From positions 11,505-36,293 of the forward strand of contig DIEQ01000044.1 of NCBI GenBank assembly GCA_002418705.1: 24,789 nucleotides of DNA, in the 5' to 3' direction. Below are positions 6,697 through 14,102 of the stretch, one piece after another. This stretch comes from Mageeibacillus sp. UBA5770. Lineage in GTDB: Bacteria; Bacillota_A; Clostridia; Saccharofermentanales; Saccharofermentanaceae. The translations under genes and the position numbers were made by a program. How positions within the stretch are numbered: the first letter of the stretch is position 1; every line of letters starts with the position of its first letter. The notes below the pieces were generated by a model. That model saw only the letters and a list, made by a program, of their open reading frames with translations, was not told where the DNA came from and searched no databases.

Positions 6697-8511
6697 ATGA
6701 AAAAAACAAAGCTGCAGACCAGATTCTTTATTTCATATGTATTGCTGGCCTCTGTTATCATCGCTCTTTTTTCCGTTTTCTTTTATGAATATACATCAAA
6801 GATCCTTATCGAGCGTGAGACGCAGAATATTGTAAATCTTACCTCGACATTTGAGTCACAGACAGATGATTCGATAAAGATAATGGATACCGTATCTATA
6901 AATATCGGATACAGCAACCTGATTATGTCTAATATCGAAGAATTTTTCTCTCAGGAATCTGTAAATTATACAGATAAAAACGCACTTGCCCAGCTTTTTG
7001 TCGCAATTAACGGGACTGATTCTCAGGTGGCACAGATGAATATATACGATTTCAGCGGAGGCGTTGTAGGATTCGGCACCACGAATATTTCCGGCGTTGT
7101 AGATTTTTCAGAACTGGACTGGTATCAGCCGACCCTCGATCTCCATGGACTTAAATATATTTCCCTCCCGTACAGTACAAATGCGCTCTCGAAAGCTACG
7201 AATGTAAGTTCGTATTTTATGTCGCTTTACCGGACTTACTACAACAGATACGGTAAAGAGACAGGAATTATTGAGACCGTACAGAACTGCAAGAAGGTCT
7301 TCAAGGAGATTATTTCCTACGGCAAAAAGAATGCCGATGCTCCGGATGTATACGTATTTGACCGCAGCGGAGTCCTGCTGTATCCGTTTGCCGCTGCAGA
7401 AATACCCGATATCTCAGCCTTCAACTATTACTATCAGTCAATCCGGCAAGGCACCGACCATATCCTTCTGACCAATCCGACAACCGGCAGGCGTGAACTT
7501 ATCGTAAACAGCCAGTCAACCTACAGCGGCTGGACATATGTCACGGTACAGCCGGAAGCGACAATCCTGAGACCGGTACAGACGCTGTTCAAGCTCCTGC
7601 TCGTGGTTGTACTTGTGATACTCGGTGCTGCCAGCCTTCTGTCATTTGCCGTATCCCGAAGTCTGGTCAAGCCGATAAAGCAGCTTCGGAATATCATTCG
7701 AAAAACTGAGCTCGCGACCCTCGGTGAACATGAAGGACATCCTCTGCACGCGTCATTTGATGAACTTGAAGAACTCAATGAGACGTTTCAGAGTATGAGT
7801 ACCAATTTGAAGACGTCAATGAATGAGCTGATTAACACAAAGCAGCAGGAGCTGAAGTCGAGAAATCTTGCTCTGCAGTCACAGATTAACCCGCATTTCT
7901 ATTATAATTCCCTGTCCAGCATCATCATCCTGGCCGAAGACAACCAGTCGGAAGCCGTAGTAAGCTTGTGCAGGAACTTAAGCAAAATCATGAGATACAT
8001 TACCGACGGTACATCGCTCAAAGTTACCATCCGCCAGGAACTGGATTATATTGAAAAGTACCTGTACTGCATGAAGGTACGTTATCAGTCGAGCCTGAAC
8101 TATACAATTGATGTAGATGAGTCCATCCTGGATATCGAAGTACCGAAACTGATTATTCAGCCTCTTGTTGAAAATGCGCTGAAGTACGGAACAAATTGTT
8201 TCCCGCCGTGGAGCATTTCCATTCGGAGCGAAGTATGCGAGGAATACTGGAGAATTGATGTGACGGACAGCGGAAGCGGATTCTCCGACGAAGCGCTTGA
8301 CTTGATTGGACGCCGCATTGAGACAGCAGACCATACCGAAGGCATGCCGAAAATTGAAATCGACGGAATGGGGCTGCTCAATGTATACTCCAGATGGAGA
8401 CTTTTCTGTGAAGGAGAAATTATTTTCACCTGTAAAAATATGGAGGGCGGCGGTGCCTGTGTTTCAATCGGCCGTTATTTTGACGAAAAGACTAAGAAAG
8501 AGGGGGATTAG
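6697..8511 (+). CDS. YesM/LytS-type sensor histidine kinase
   Basis: A 604-residue membrane kinase. Membrane helix 1 lies at about 8-30 and helix 2 at about 295-318, enclosing an extracellular sensor region of about 260 residues, probably dCache-like. A HAMP segment (VSRSLVKPIKQLRNII) leads to the His_kinase domain with QSQINPHFYYNSLSSI, in which His400 is the expected phosphorylation site. The ATP-binding domain has its N-box at about 488-497 (PLVENALKYG) and a DSGSGF box. This family typically senses extracellular sugars or solute-binding proteins and signals to AraC-type response regulators. The cognate regulator starts 3 bases after this stop. The AGAGGG ribosome site before 6697 is weak. 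Confidence 0.93.
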   Translation: MKKTKLQTRFFISYVLLASVIIALFSVFFYEYTSKILIERETQNIVNLTSTFESQTDDSIKIMDTVSINIGYSNLIMSNIEEFFSQESVNYTDKNALAQLFVAINGTDSQVAQMNIYDFSGGVVGFGTTNISGVVDFSELDWYQPTLDLHGLKYISLPYSTNALSKATNVSSYFMSLYRTYYNRYGKETGIIETVQNCKKVFKEIISYGKKNADAPDVYVFDRSGVLLYPFAAAEIPDISAFNYYYQSIRQGTDHILLTNPTTGRRELIVNSQSTYSGWTYVTVQPEATILRPVQTLFKLLLVVVLVILGAASLLSFAVSRSLVKPIKQLRNIIRKTELATLGEHEGHPLHASFDELEELNETFQSMSTNLKTSMNELINTKQQELKSRNLALQSQINPHFYYNSLSSIIILAEDNQSEAVVSLCRNLSKIMRYITDGTSLKVTIRQELDYIEKYLYCMKVRYQSSLNYTIDVDESILDIEVPKLIIQPLVENALKYGTNCFPPWSISIRSEVCEEYWRIDVTDSGSGFSDEALDLIGRRIETADHTEGMPKIEIDGMGLLNVYSRWRLFCEGEIIFTCKNMEGGGACVSIGRYFDEKTKKEGD

Positions 8512-8514
8512 GGA

Positions 8515-9276
8515 ATGGGAAACGCCAAATACACGGTTGTTGTCGCAGAAGATGAAGAACTGCTTCTTAACAGCCTGATTCAAAAGATTGAGACCATTGA
8601 CCTGGGCTTTGATGTTATCGGAAAAGCACAGACCGGTGCCCAGGCTTTTGACCTTATTAAGGAGCTTACCCCGGATCTCCTTGTTTCCGATATAAAAATG
8701 CCGATCGTTGACGGCCTTACGCTTTTAGAGAATGTCCATGACAAGTTCCCCTATATCAAGACGATCATCATCAGCGGCTTTTCCGATTTTGAATATGCAA
8801 GAAGGGCGATTCGGATCAATGTATCAGAATATCTGCTCAAGCCCGTTGACCCCAAGGAGCTTTATAACGCCCTGCTGAACATCAGGACAAAACTTGAGCT
8901 TGAACAGTCAACGTATTCCAGTATCTTCAATGATGCTATGACAAGGAATTCGCCGGATCAGATCGCCAAAGCGCTCAAAGAATACATAAACTGTCACTAC
9001 AACGACGAGATTAACCTGAATCTGATCGCCCACGGCATGAACTACTCGGCTGCGTACCTGACCAGACTTTTCTGCACACAATATGAAATAACCCCTTCCA
9101 AATATATTATTTCACTGCGTATGAGCCGCGCGAAATACCTTCTTTCCCATAATCAGGAGCTTTCCATTAAGCAGATCGGTGAAATCATCGGTTACCATGA
9201 CCAGGGTTATTTCAGCCGGATTTTTAAAAAATACACAGGTTTAAGTCCATTTGAATACCGCGAGAGTATCTCGTGA
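8515..9276 (+). CDS. YesN-type response regulator with AraC DNA-binding domain
   Basis: A 253-residue protein. The receiver domain (about 5-120) has the acidic pocket AEDEE, the phosphoacceptor Asp59 in VSDIKMP, a switch residue in IISGFSD and the lysine in LLKPVDP. The C-terminal AraC helix-turn-helix pair (about 150-250) includes IAHGMNYSAAYLTRLF and IGEIIGYHDQGYFSRIFKKY, ending in a typical TGLSPFEYR. It should be phosphorylated by the adjacent kinase and activate transcription, most likely of the transporter/GH95 operon that follows. It sits 3 bases behind the kinase stop and ends at a strong terminator. Confidence 0.94.
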   Translation: MGNAKYTVVVAEDEELLLNSLIQKIETIDLGFDVIGKAQTGAQAFDLIKELTPDLLVSDIKMPIVDGLTLLENVHDKFPYIKTIIISGFSDFEYARRAIRINVSEYLLKPVDPKELYNALLNIRTKLELEQSTYSSIFNDAMTRNSPDQIAKALKEYINCHYNDEINLNLIAHGMNYSAAYLTRLFCTQYEITPSKYIISLRMSRAKYLLSHNQELSIKQIGEIIGYHDQGYFSRIFKKYTGLSPFEYRESIS

Positions 9277-9315
9277 ATCTAGCCGGTCAAGCCATTTGAC
9301 GCAATAACGGGAGCG

Positions 9316-9347
9316 GCCTGCAGCAGAATTTTGCTGCAGGCTTTTTT
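9316..9347 (+). terminator. Rho-independent terminator after the two-component genes
   Basis: GCCTGCAGCA (9316-9325) pairs perfectly with TGCTGCAGGC (9332-9341) around a 6-base loop, followed by six T residues. It closes the kinase/regulator transcription unit. Confidence 0.92.
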
Positions 9348-9590
9348 GTGCTTCGTTTTCGGCGGCAATGTGAAATGTCTGTTAATCTTGAGCCTTTTTA
9401 ACATAAAAGAAGATGATTAATGTCCAGGTTGCCTATAAAAAATAGCGCTAATAACGTTTTGTTGTGAAAAAAGTACAAATTCTGTGCTGTGAATGTGCAT
9501 AGTCGGCCAACTTCAACAAGAGTATAAATATAGGCAAAGAGATAAGTAATGCTAATCCCGATATGAATAAGGCACATGCAGGAGTGAATC
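9348..9590 (+). promoter_or_regulatory. Leader of the URO-D/transport/GH95 operon
   Basis: About 240 bases with no gene. Several A/T-rich -10-like hexamers are present (TATAAA near 9435 and 9522) without a convincing -35, as expected for an activator-dependent promoter. A partly palindromic TAGCGCTAATAA near 9443 loosely resembles a catabolite-repression (cre) core, but the match is poor. GCAGGAG just before 9591 is the ribosome site of the next gene. Confidence 0.35.
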
Positions 9591-10709
9591 ATGAAATACA
9601 AAGAGAACTGGTCTGAAACGAAAGAAAAATTCACCAACTGGTGGGCCCATAAAAACACAGGCCGTCCGCTTATGGTGGTCGTGGCAAAAAAGGAAGGGGC
9701 ATACAGCCCGATCCCTGAAGAGTGTGTTTATAAAACAATGGACGAGAAATACCGCGATGCGGGGCACATGATAAAAAGATACCGTCATTACTGTGAGACC
9801 CATGAGTTTCTTGCAGAGAGTTTTCCCAATATGAGTGCTGACTTTGGTCCGGGATCCGTAGCATCCTATATTGGTTCGGATATTACTTTTAATGAAGACA
9901 CAGTCTGGTTCAACGAGTTTGTAGAAGACTGGGAAGAGACGCCGAAGCTTGTGTTCGATCCCGAGAACCCCTGGTGGAAAGAGCATTATGCTCTTGTTAA
10001 AAAAGCACACGAACTTGCAGGTGATGATTTTTATATCGGCATACCGGACCTTATGGAAAATATTGATGTCCTAGCTTCCCTGCGAGGCGCACAGAATATG
10101 ATTTTCGACATGATTGATGAACCGGAACAGGTCGAGGAGAGAATCCGTCAGATCAGCGATATATATTTTGAATACTATGACAGATTTTATGATCTTGTCA
10201 AAGATGCGCAGGGCGGTTCCTGCTACACCGTATTTCAGATCTGGGGAGAAGGCAAGACAGCAAAACTGCAGTGTGATTTCTCCGCAATGATGTCCCCGAC
10301 CAACTTTCGGGACTTCATCCTGCAGCCGCTCAGAGAGCAGGCCGGCAGACTGAACAATGTACTTTATCATCTTGACGGTCCGGATGCCATCAAGCACATG
10401 GACGCTGTTATGGAAATCGATGAAATAGACGCCCTTCAATGGACCAGCGGCGACCACGGGCCGGACGGCACTCTGGAAGACTGGTATGTGATTTATGATA
10501 AAGCCAGAAAAGCCGGGAAATCGCTTTGGATTAAAGTATATACCGGTGAACTGGACGATTGGATAAAGGGTGTCGATAAGCTTGTAGAAAGATATGGCTC
10601 ACACAGTATGTTCCTTCACTTCCCTGAAATGTCCAGGGAAGAGGCCGATAAACTTCTGGCTCATGCACAGAAGAACTGGAGCGATGTTAAGGGAACTTTC
10701 CCTTGCTGA
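9591..10709 (+). CDS. URO-D-fold protein of unknown substrate
   Basis: A 372-residue cytoplasmic protein with the uroporphyrinogen decarboxylase / MtaA-type barrel layout. It has an N-terminal segment FTNWWAHKNTGRPLM, the middle DDFYIGIPDLMENIDVLASL and a C-terminal LYHLDGPDAIKHMD region. MtaA/CmuA-type methyltransferases have HxC plus a distal Cys for zinc; here the corresponding segment reads YHLDGPD, so this zinc site appears absent. It also lacks the features expected of genuine HemE, so neither haem synthesis nor classical corrinoid methyl transfer can be assumed. It is the first gene of the operon with the sugar-binding lipoprotein, permeases and GH95 enzyme, implying a role in metabolism of the imported glycan. 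The start at 9591 has GCAGGAG eight bases upstream. Confidence 0.75.
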   Translation: MKYKENWSETKEKFTNWWAHKNTGRPLMVVVAKKEGAYSPIPEECVYKTMDEKYRDAGHMIKRYRHYCETHEFLAESFPNMSADFGPGSVASYIGSDITFNEDTVWFNEFVEDWEETPKLVFDPENPWWKEHYALVKKAHELAGDDFYIGIPDLMENIDVLASLRGAQNMIFDMIDEPEQVEERIRQISDIYFEYYDRFYDLVKDAQGGSCYTVFQIWGEGKTAKLQCDFSAMMSPTNFRDFILQPLREQAGRLNNVLYHLDGPDAIKHMDAVMEIDEIDALQWTSGDHGPDGTLEDWYVIYDKARKAGKSLWIKVYTGELDDWIKGVDKLVERYGSHSMFLHFPEMSREEADKLLAHAQKNWSDVKGTFPC

Positions 10710-10847
10710 TCATGAACACTAAGAAAACATAATAAATGATTTGATAAGGAGGAAACAAACCCCAAAAAGAGATTCTGACAGAGTGAACACGAGATCAGAA
10801 AAGAACAAAAGAGGAACAACAAACGTAATCAAAAAGGGAGAAAAAGA
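10710..10847 (+). other. Spacer between URO-D gene and binding protein gene
   Basis: 138 bases, purine-rich, without a terminator, so the two genes are probably co-transcribed. A strong AAGGAGG at 10746-10752 is not followed by any start codon at useful spacing; the functional ribosome site of the next gene is AGGGAG near 10834. Confidence 0.5.
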
Positions 10848-12251
10848 ATGAAAAAGAGACTTTTGAGTGCTTTATTGACTGTTTCAATGCTCATTACCCT
10901 TATGGCTGCCGGCTGCAGCTCACAGACAGCTTCAACTACAGCCGCTGCAACAACAGCAGCAGCAGAGGCAACAACTGCAGGCGATACAACCGCACCTGCT
11001 ACAGAAGCAACAACAGCCGACTTTGCCGGCGAAGAACTCAGCATCATGGTATCACAGGGCTGGATGGATGCTTATTATGACGGCATCATTGCTGATTTCG
11101 AAGCCGAATACGGTGTAACCGTTGATCTTCAGACAATTCCTGCCGACCAGTATGACGATCTGCTTCAGTCCAAGCTGACAAGCGGAACCGCAACAGATAT
11201 TTTCTGGATTCAGTCGAATCCATTCGCCATTGAGAGCGTACTTGTAGATCCTGACCAGTATTGCATGGATTTCACAGGCGCTGACTGGACAGATGTTATT
11301 CCTGCCGAAAGACTGGCTTCCTGCTCCGTCGGGGACAAACTCTATGGCCTGATGCTCTGGACCAACTCACCTGAGTACATAATGATGTACAACAAGACCT
11401 TATTCACAGAGCTTGGCATCACAGCCACACCTAAGACCTATACTGAGCTGCTTGCAGCCTGCGAAACCATTGCCGCCAAAGACGTTACCCCGTGGTTCAT
11501 TCCCGGCGCAGACGGATGGCAGACACAGCTCGCTTTCTTCCAGATCGGCGGAGTATACGAGCAGGCACAAAAAGGACTGTATGACTCCCTGAACACCAAC
11601 AAAGCAACTTTTGCCGACAATGCAAAAATGCTTGAAGTACTTGGACAGATGAAAGAACTCAACGACAAGGGCTACTTTGGAGAAGACTGGATCGGAACAG
11701 ACAGCACCAACATGGCCAACATGTTCGCTGACAGAACCATTGCGATGGCAATGGCCAATCCCGGATACATCAACCAGGTAGTTACCGAAACAGGAACTAC
11801 AGACGAGTTCGGCCTGTTCCTGATTCCTCTCGGCGACAACCAGACATATCCTACAAACCCGGCCGGCCCTATCATGATGGGTAATAAGAATTCTGAACAT
11901 CCTGAACTTGTAAAGGCATTCTTCAACTTCGTAACAACAGACAAGAGCCTTCAGACACTTCTCGATGCTCACACCAACTGGACCAACCTTGCCGTTAATG
12001 AAGATGTTGTAACCATTGAGCAGCACTGGCTTGATGTCGAAAAAGACCTGATCGCAAATGTTGATGACTCCCTGCGCCTTACACCGGTTCTTCAGACCGG
12101 CACAAAGTACACAAATGATTACTGGATGGATTTCGGTTCAGACATGATCGCATTCTTCACAGGTCAGATCGAAGCAAATGATGTTCTTGTGAACATGGAT
12201 GCAAACAGGGCCGAGTCGGCAGAGCTTCAGGCTGACGCCAACTGGCAGTAA
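10848..12251 (+). CDS. Extracellular solute-binding lipoprotein (family 1), sugar ABC transporter
   Basis: A 467-residue secreted protein. The signal peptide MKKRLLSALLTVSMLITLMA ends in the lipobox LMAAGC, with the lipidated Cys at about residue 24. An Ala/Thr linker (about 30-60) precedes a family 1 binding fold with TDIFWIQSN, NSPEYIMMYNKTLFTELGI and VKAFFNFVTTDKS. It would sit on the outer membrane leaflet and deliver an oligosaccharide to the two permeases encoded downstream. No ATPase gene is in this operon, so a shared MsmK/MalK-type ATPase elsewhere must energise it. A hairpin follows the gene, which probably allows higher expression of the binding protein than of the permeases. Confidence 0.93.
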   Translation: MKKRLLSALLTVSMLITLMAAGCSSQTASTTAAATTAAAEATTAGDTTAPATEATTADFAGEELSIMVSQGWMDAYYDGIIADFEAEYGVTVDLQTIPADQYDDLLQSKLTSGTATDIFWIQSNPFAIESVLVDPDQYCMDFTGADWTDVIPAERLASCSVGDKLYGLMLWTNSPEYIMMYNKTLFTELGITATPKTYTELLAACETIAAKDVTPWFIPGADGWQTQLAFFQIGGVYEQAQKGLYDSLNTNKATFADNAKMLEVLGQMKELNDKGYFGEDWIGTDSTNMANMFADRTIAMAMANPGYINQVVTETGTTDEFGLFLIPLGDNQTYPTNPAGPIMMGNKNSEHPELVKAFFNFVTTDKSLQTLLDAHTNWTNLAVNEDVVTIEQHWLDVEKDLIANVDDSLRLTPVLQTGTKYTNDYWMDFGSDMIAFFTGQIEANDVLVNMDANRAESAELQADANWQ

Positions 12252-12272
12252 TGAATTAGTCCTCCTTTTGTG

Positions 12273-12314
12273 GTGCCGGGAGTGCATAACCATAAGCTCC
12301 CGGCACTTTCTCTC
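12273..12314 (+). terminator. Intra-operon hairpin between binding protein and permease genes
   Basis: GTGCCGGGAG (12273-12282) pairs perfectly with CTCCCGGCAC (12297-12306) around a 14-base loop, followed by TTTCTCTC. The stem is strong but the T-tract is broken, so it is probably a leaky terminator or 3'-end stabiliser rather than a complete stop. Confidence 0.7.
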
Positions 12315-12346
12315 TAACAGCAGCTTTGAAATCGGAATATGATAAC

Positions 12347-13246
12347 ATGCGAAAAGTGGTGGCCGTTTTGAAAAAAAAGCAAGTTTACCCATTATGGTTC
12401 CTGATAATTCCTCTTGCACTCTACATCATATTTTTTCTGGCGCCCAGCATCCTGGGTATCATGTACTCCTTTACAGACTGGAATGCACGCAGCATCAAGG
12501 GCATTCACTTCATCGGTCTGGATAACTATATTGAGATTTTTACTTCGAATAAAAACTATGCGGACGGTATTTTCAATACACTTAAGTTTGCTGTAGTTTC
12601 AAATATTGTTAAACTGATACCTGCATTGCTGCTGGCCATTATGCTGCAGCACGGACTTAAGGGAAAAGGCGCATACAGGACGATCTTCTATCTGCCTTCG
12701 ATCCTTCCGTTCCTTATTATCGGTCTGACATTCACATCTATTCTGAGTTATAACACAGGTCTCCTGAATACGGCCCTTGACGCGCTGCACCTTGGTTTCT
12801 TAAAGCAAAAGTGGCTCACGGACTTAAATGTTGTATGGAAAACGATTTATGGTGTCGATGCATGGCGTGGAGTCGGATACTGCATGACCATTTTCCTGGC
12901 CGGACTTAACACGATTCCAAATTCATATTACGAAGCAGCAGCTATTGACGGTGCGAATTTTTTCCAGAAGTTAAGATACATTACCCTTCCGATGCTTGCC
13001 CCCGCCATCATGATCAATTTGGTTTTCGGTATCACATACGGACTGAAAGTCTTTGATATTGTATATGTTCTTACCAACGGCGGCCCCGGACATGCAACAG
13101 AAGTTATCACAACATTTGCTTACCAGCTCTATGCAAACGGAAAATACGGAATGTCGACTGCACTTAATACGATCCTGTTCCTGATAGCGGCAGCCATCGG
13201 TGTTGTCGTAGTGAAAATAATGAGCAAACAGGAGGTGCAGCAATAA
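12347..13246 (+). CDS. Sugar ABC transporter permease (MalF/UgpA type)
   Basis: A 299-residue integral membrane protein with about six helices. Helix 1 is the hydrophobic stretch after KKKQVYPLW. The ATPase-contacting EAA loop is YYEAAAIDGANFFQKLRYI followed by TLPMLAP. It forms the channel with the partner encoded immediately downstream. The ATG at 12347 is preferred; an upstream in-frame TTG at 12326 would add seven residues with no better ribosome site. Its stop overlaps the next start by one base (TAATG), indicating translational coupling and equal production of the two permeases. Confidence 0.92.
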   Translation: MRKVVAVLKKKQVYPLWFLIIPLALYIIFFLAPSILGIMYSFTDWNARSIKGIHFIGLDNYIEIFTSNKNYADGIFNTLKFAVVSNIVKLIPALLLAIMLQHGLKGKGAYRTIFYLPSILPFLIIGLTFTSILSYNTGLLNTALDALHLGFLKQKWLTDLNVVWKTIYGVDAWRGVGYCMTIFLAGLNTIPNSYYEAAAIDGANFFQKLRYITLPMLAPAIMINLVFGITYGLKVFDIVYVLTNGGPGHATEVITTFAYQLYANGKYGMSTALNTILFLIAAAIGVVVVKIMSKQEVQQ

Positions 13247-14067
13247 TGAATAAGGCAAAAATTTCATCAATCGCGAAACAGATCATTTGTATACTGCTTA
13301 GTATTATTGTCCTCGCACCTTTTTATATGGTTCTTATCAATTCCTTCAAGTCAAAAACGGAAGCAGCACGCATGAGTCTGGCTTTTCCGACGGAGTGGTT
13401 CTTCGATAACTACGCGATCGTTATTGAGCAGGGGAAGCTGATGGTCGGCTTTTCCAACAGTCTTCTTTATGCAGTCGTCTCAACTTTTGTCGCTGTACTG
13501 GCATGCGCCATGGCGGCCTTTGTACTCGGAAGAAGGAAGATCAAGCTTACCAACGCCATATACTATTTCATTCTCTGCGGTCTTTTCATACCAATCAACT
13601 ATGTAACCCTCATTAAAGTCCTTACCTTTTTCGGTGTTGCCAATACAAAACTCGGACTGATTATTGCCTTTACCAGCAGCATGATTCCGTTTTGCGTGTT
13701 TGTTATCAAGAACTTCATAAGTTCCATTCCTGTGGAACTCGATGAAGCAGCCCTGATTGACGGTGCCGGACCCATTACCATGTTCTTTACCATTATTTTC
13801 CCGCTCCTGAAGCCGGTCATGGTCACAGCTTTTATCCTGGAATTCATGGGCGTATGGAGCGATTTTATGACTCCGCTCTACCTTTCGGGATCCAGCAGCA
13901 TGTGGACAATGAACCTTGCCGTATATAATTTCTTCGGTAAGATGACAAGCAATTGGAACTACGTATTTGCAGATATCGTACTGACATGCCTTCCGGTTAT
14001 CATTGTCTATATGATCGGGCAGAAATACATTGTCGGAGGAATGACATCCGGCGCTGTGAAAGAATAA
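13246..14067 (+). CDS. Sugar ABC transporter permease (MalG/UgpE type)
   Basis: A 273-residue integral membrane protein with about six helices. It has the EAA loop motif LDEAALIDGAGPITMFFTII followed by FPLLKPV, and N-terminal LAPFYMVLINSFKSK, typical of MalG-type permeases. A GGAGGTG ribosome site lies within the end of the preceding gene. It pairs with the upstream permease and the lipoprotein; the ATPase is not in the window. The GH95 gene follows a few tens of bases downstream, indicating that the imported substrate is hydrolysed in the cytoplasm. Confidence 0.92.
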   Translation: MNKAKISSIAKQIICILLSIIVLAPFYMVLINSFKSKTEAARMSLAFPTEWFFDNYAIVIEQGKLMVGFSNSLLYAVVSTFVAVLACAMAAFVLGRRKIKLTNAIYYFILCGLFIPINYVTLIKVLTFFGVANTKLGLIIAFTSSMIPFCVFVIKNFISSIPVELDEAALIDGAGPITMFFTIIFPLLKPVMVTAFILEFMGVWSDFMTPLYLSGSSSMWTMNLAVYNFFGKMTSNWNYVFADIVLTCLPVIIVYMIGQKYIVGGMTSGAVKE

Positions 14068-14102
14068 GAGTAAACATGATGGCAGAGAAATCTGGAGGAA
14101 TG

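Noticed and set aside
9436..9455. Catabolite-repression (cre) operator before the URO-D gene
   Set aside because: Only the AGCGCT core fits; the flanking positions do not match the consensus well enough to call it.
10746..10752. Strong AAGGAGG in the URO-D/binding protein spacer as the site of a small gene
   Set aside because: No ATG, GTG or TTG follows at usable distance with an open frame of any length.
11400..12026. 208-residue minus-strand frame inside the binding protein gene
   Set aside because: Antisense shadow of a clear family 1 binding protein; cysteine-rich nonsense composition.
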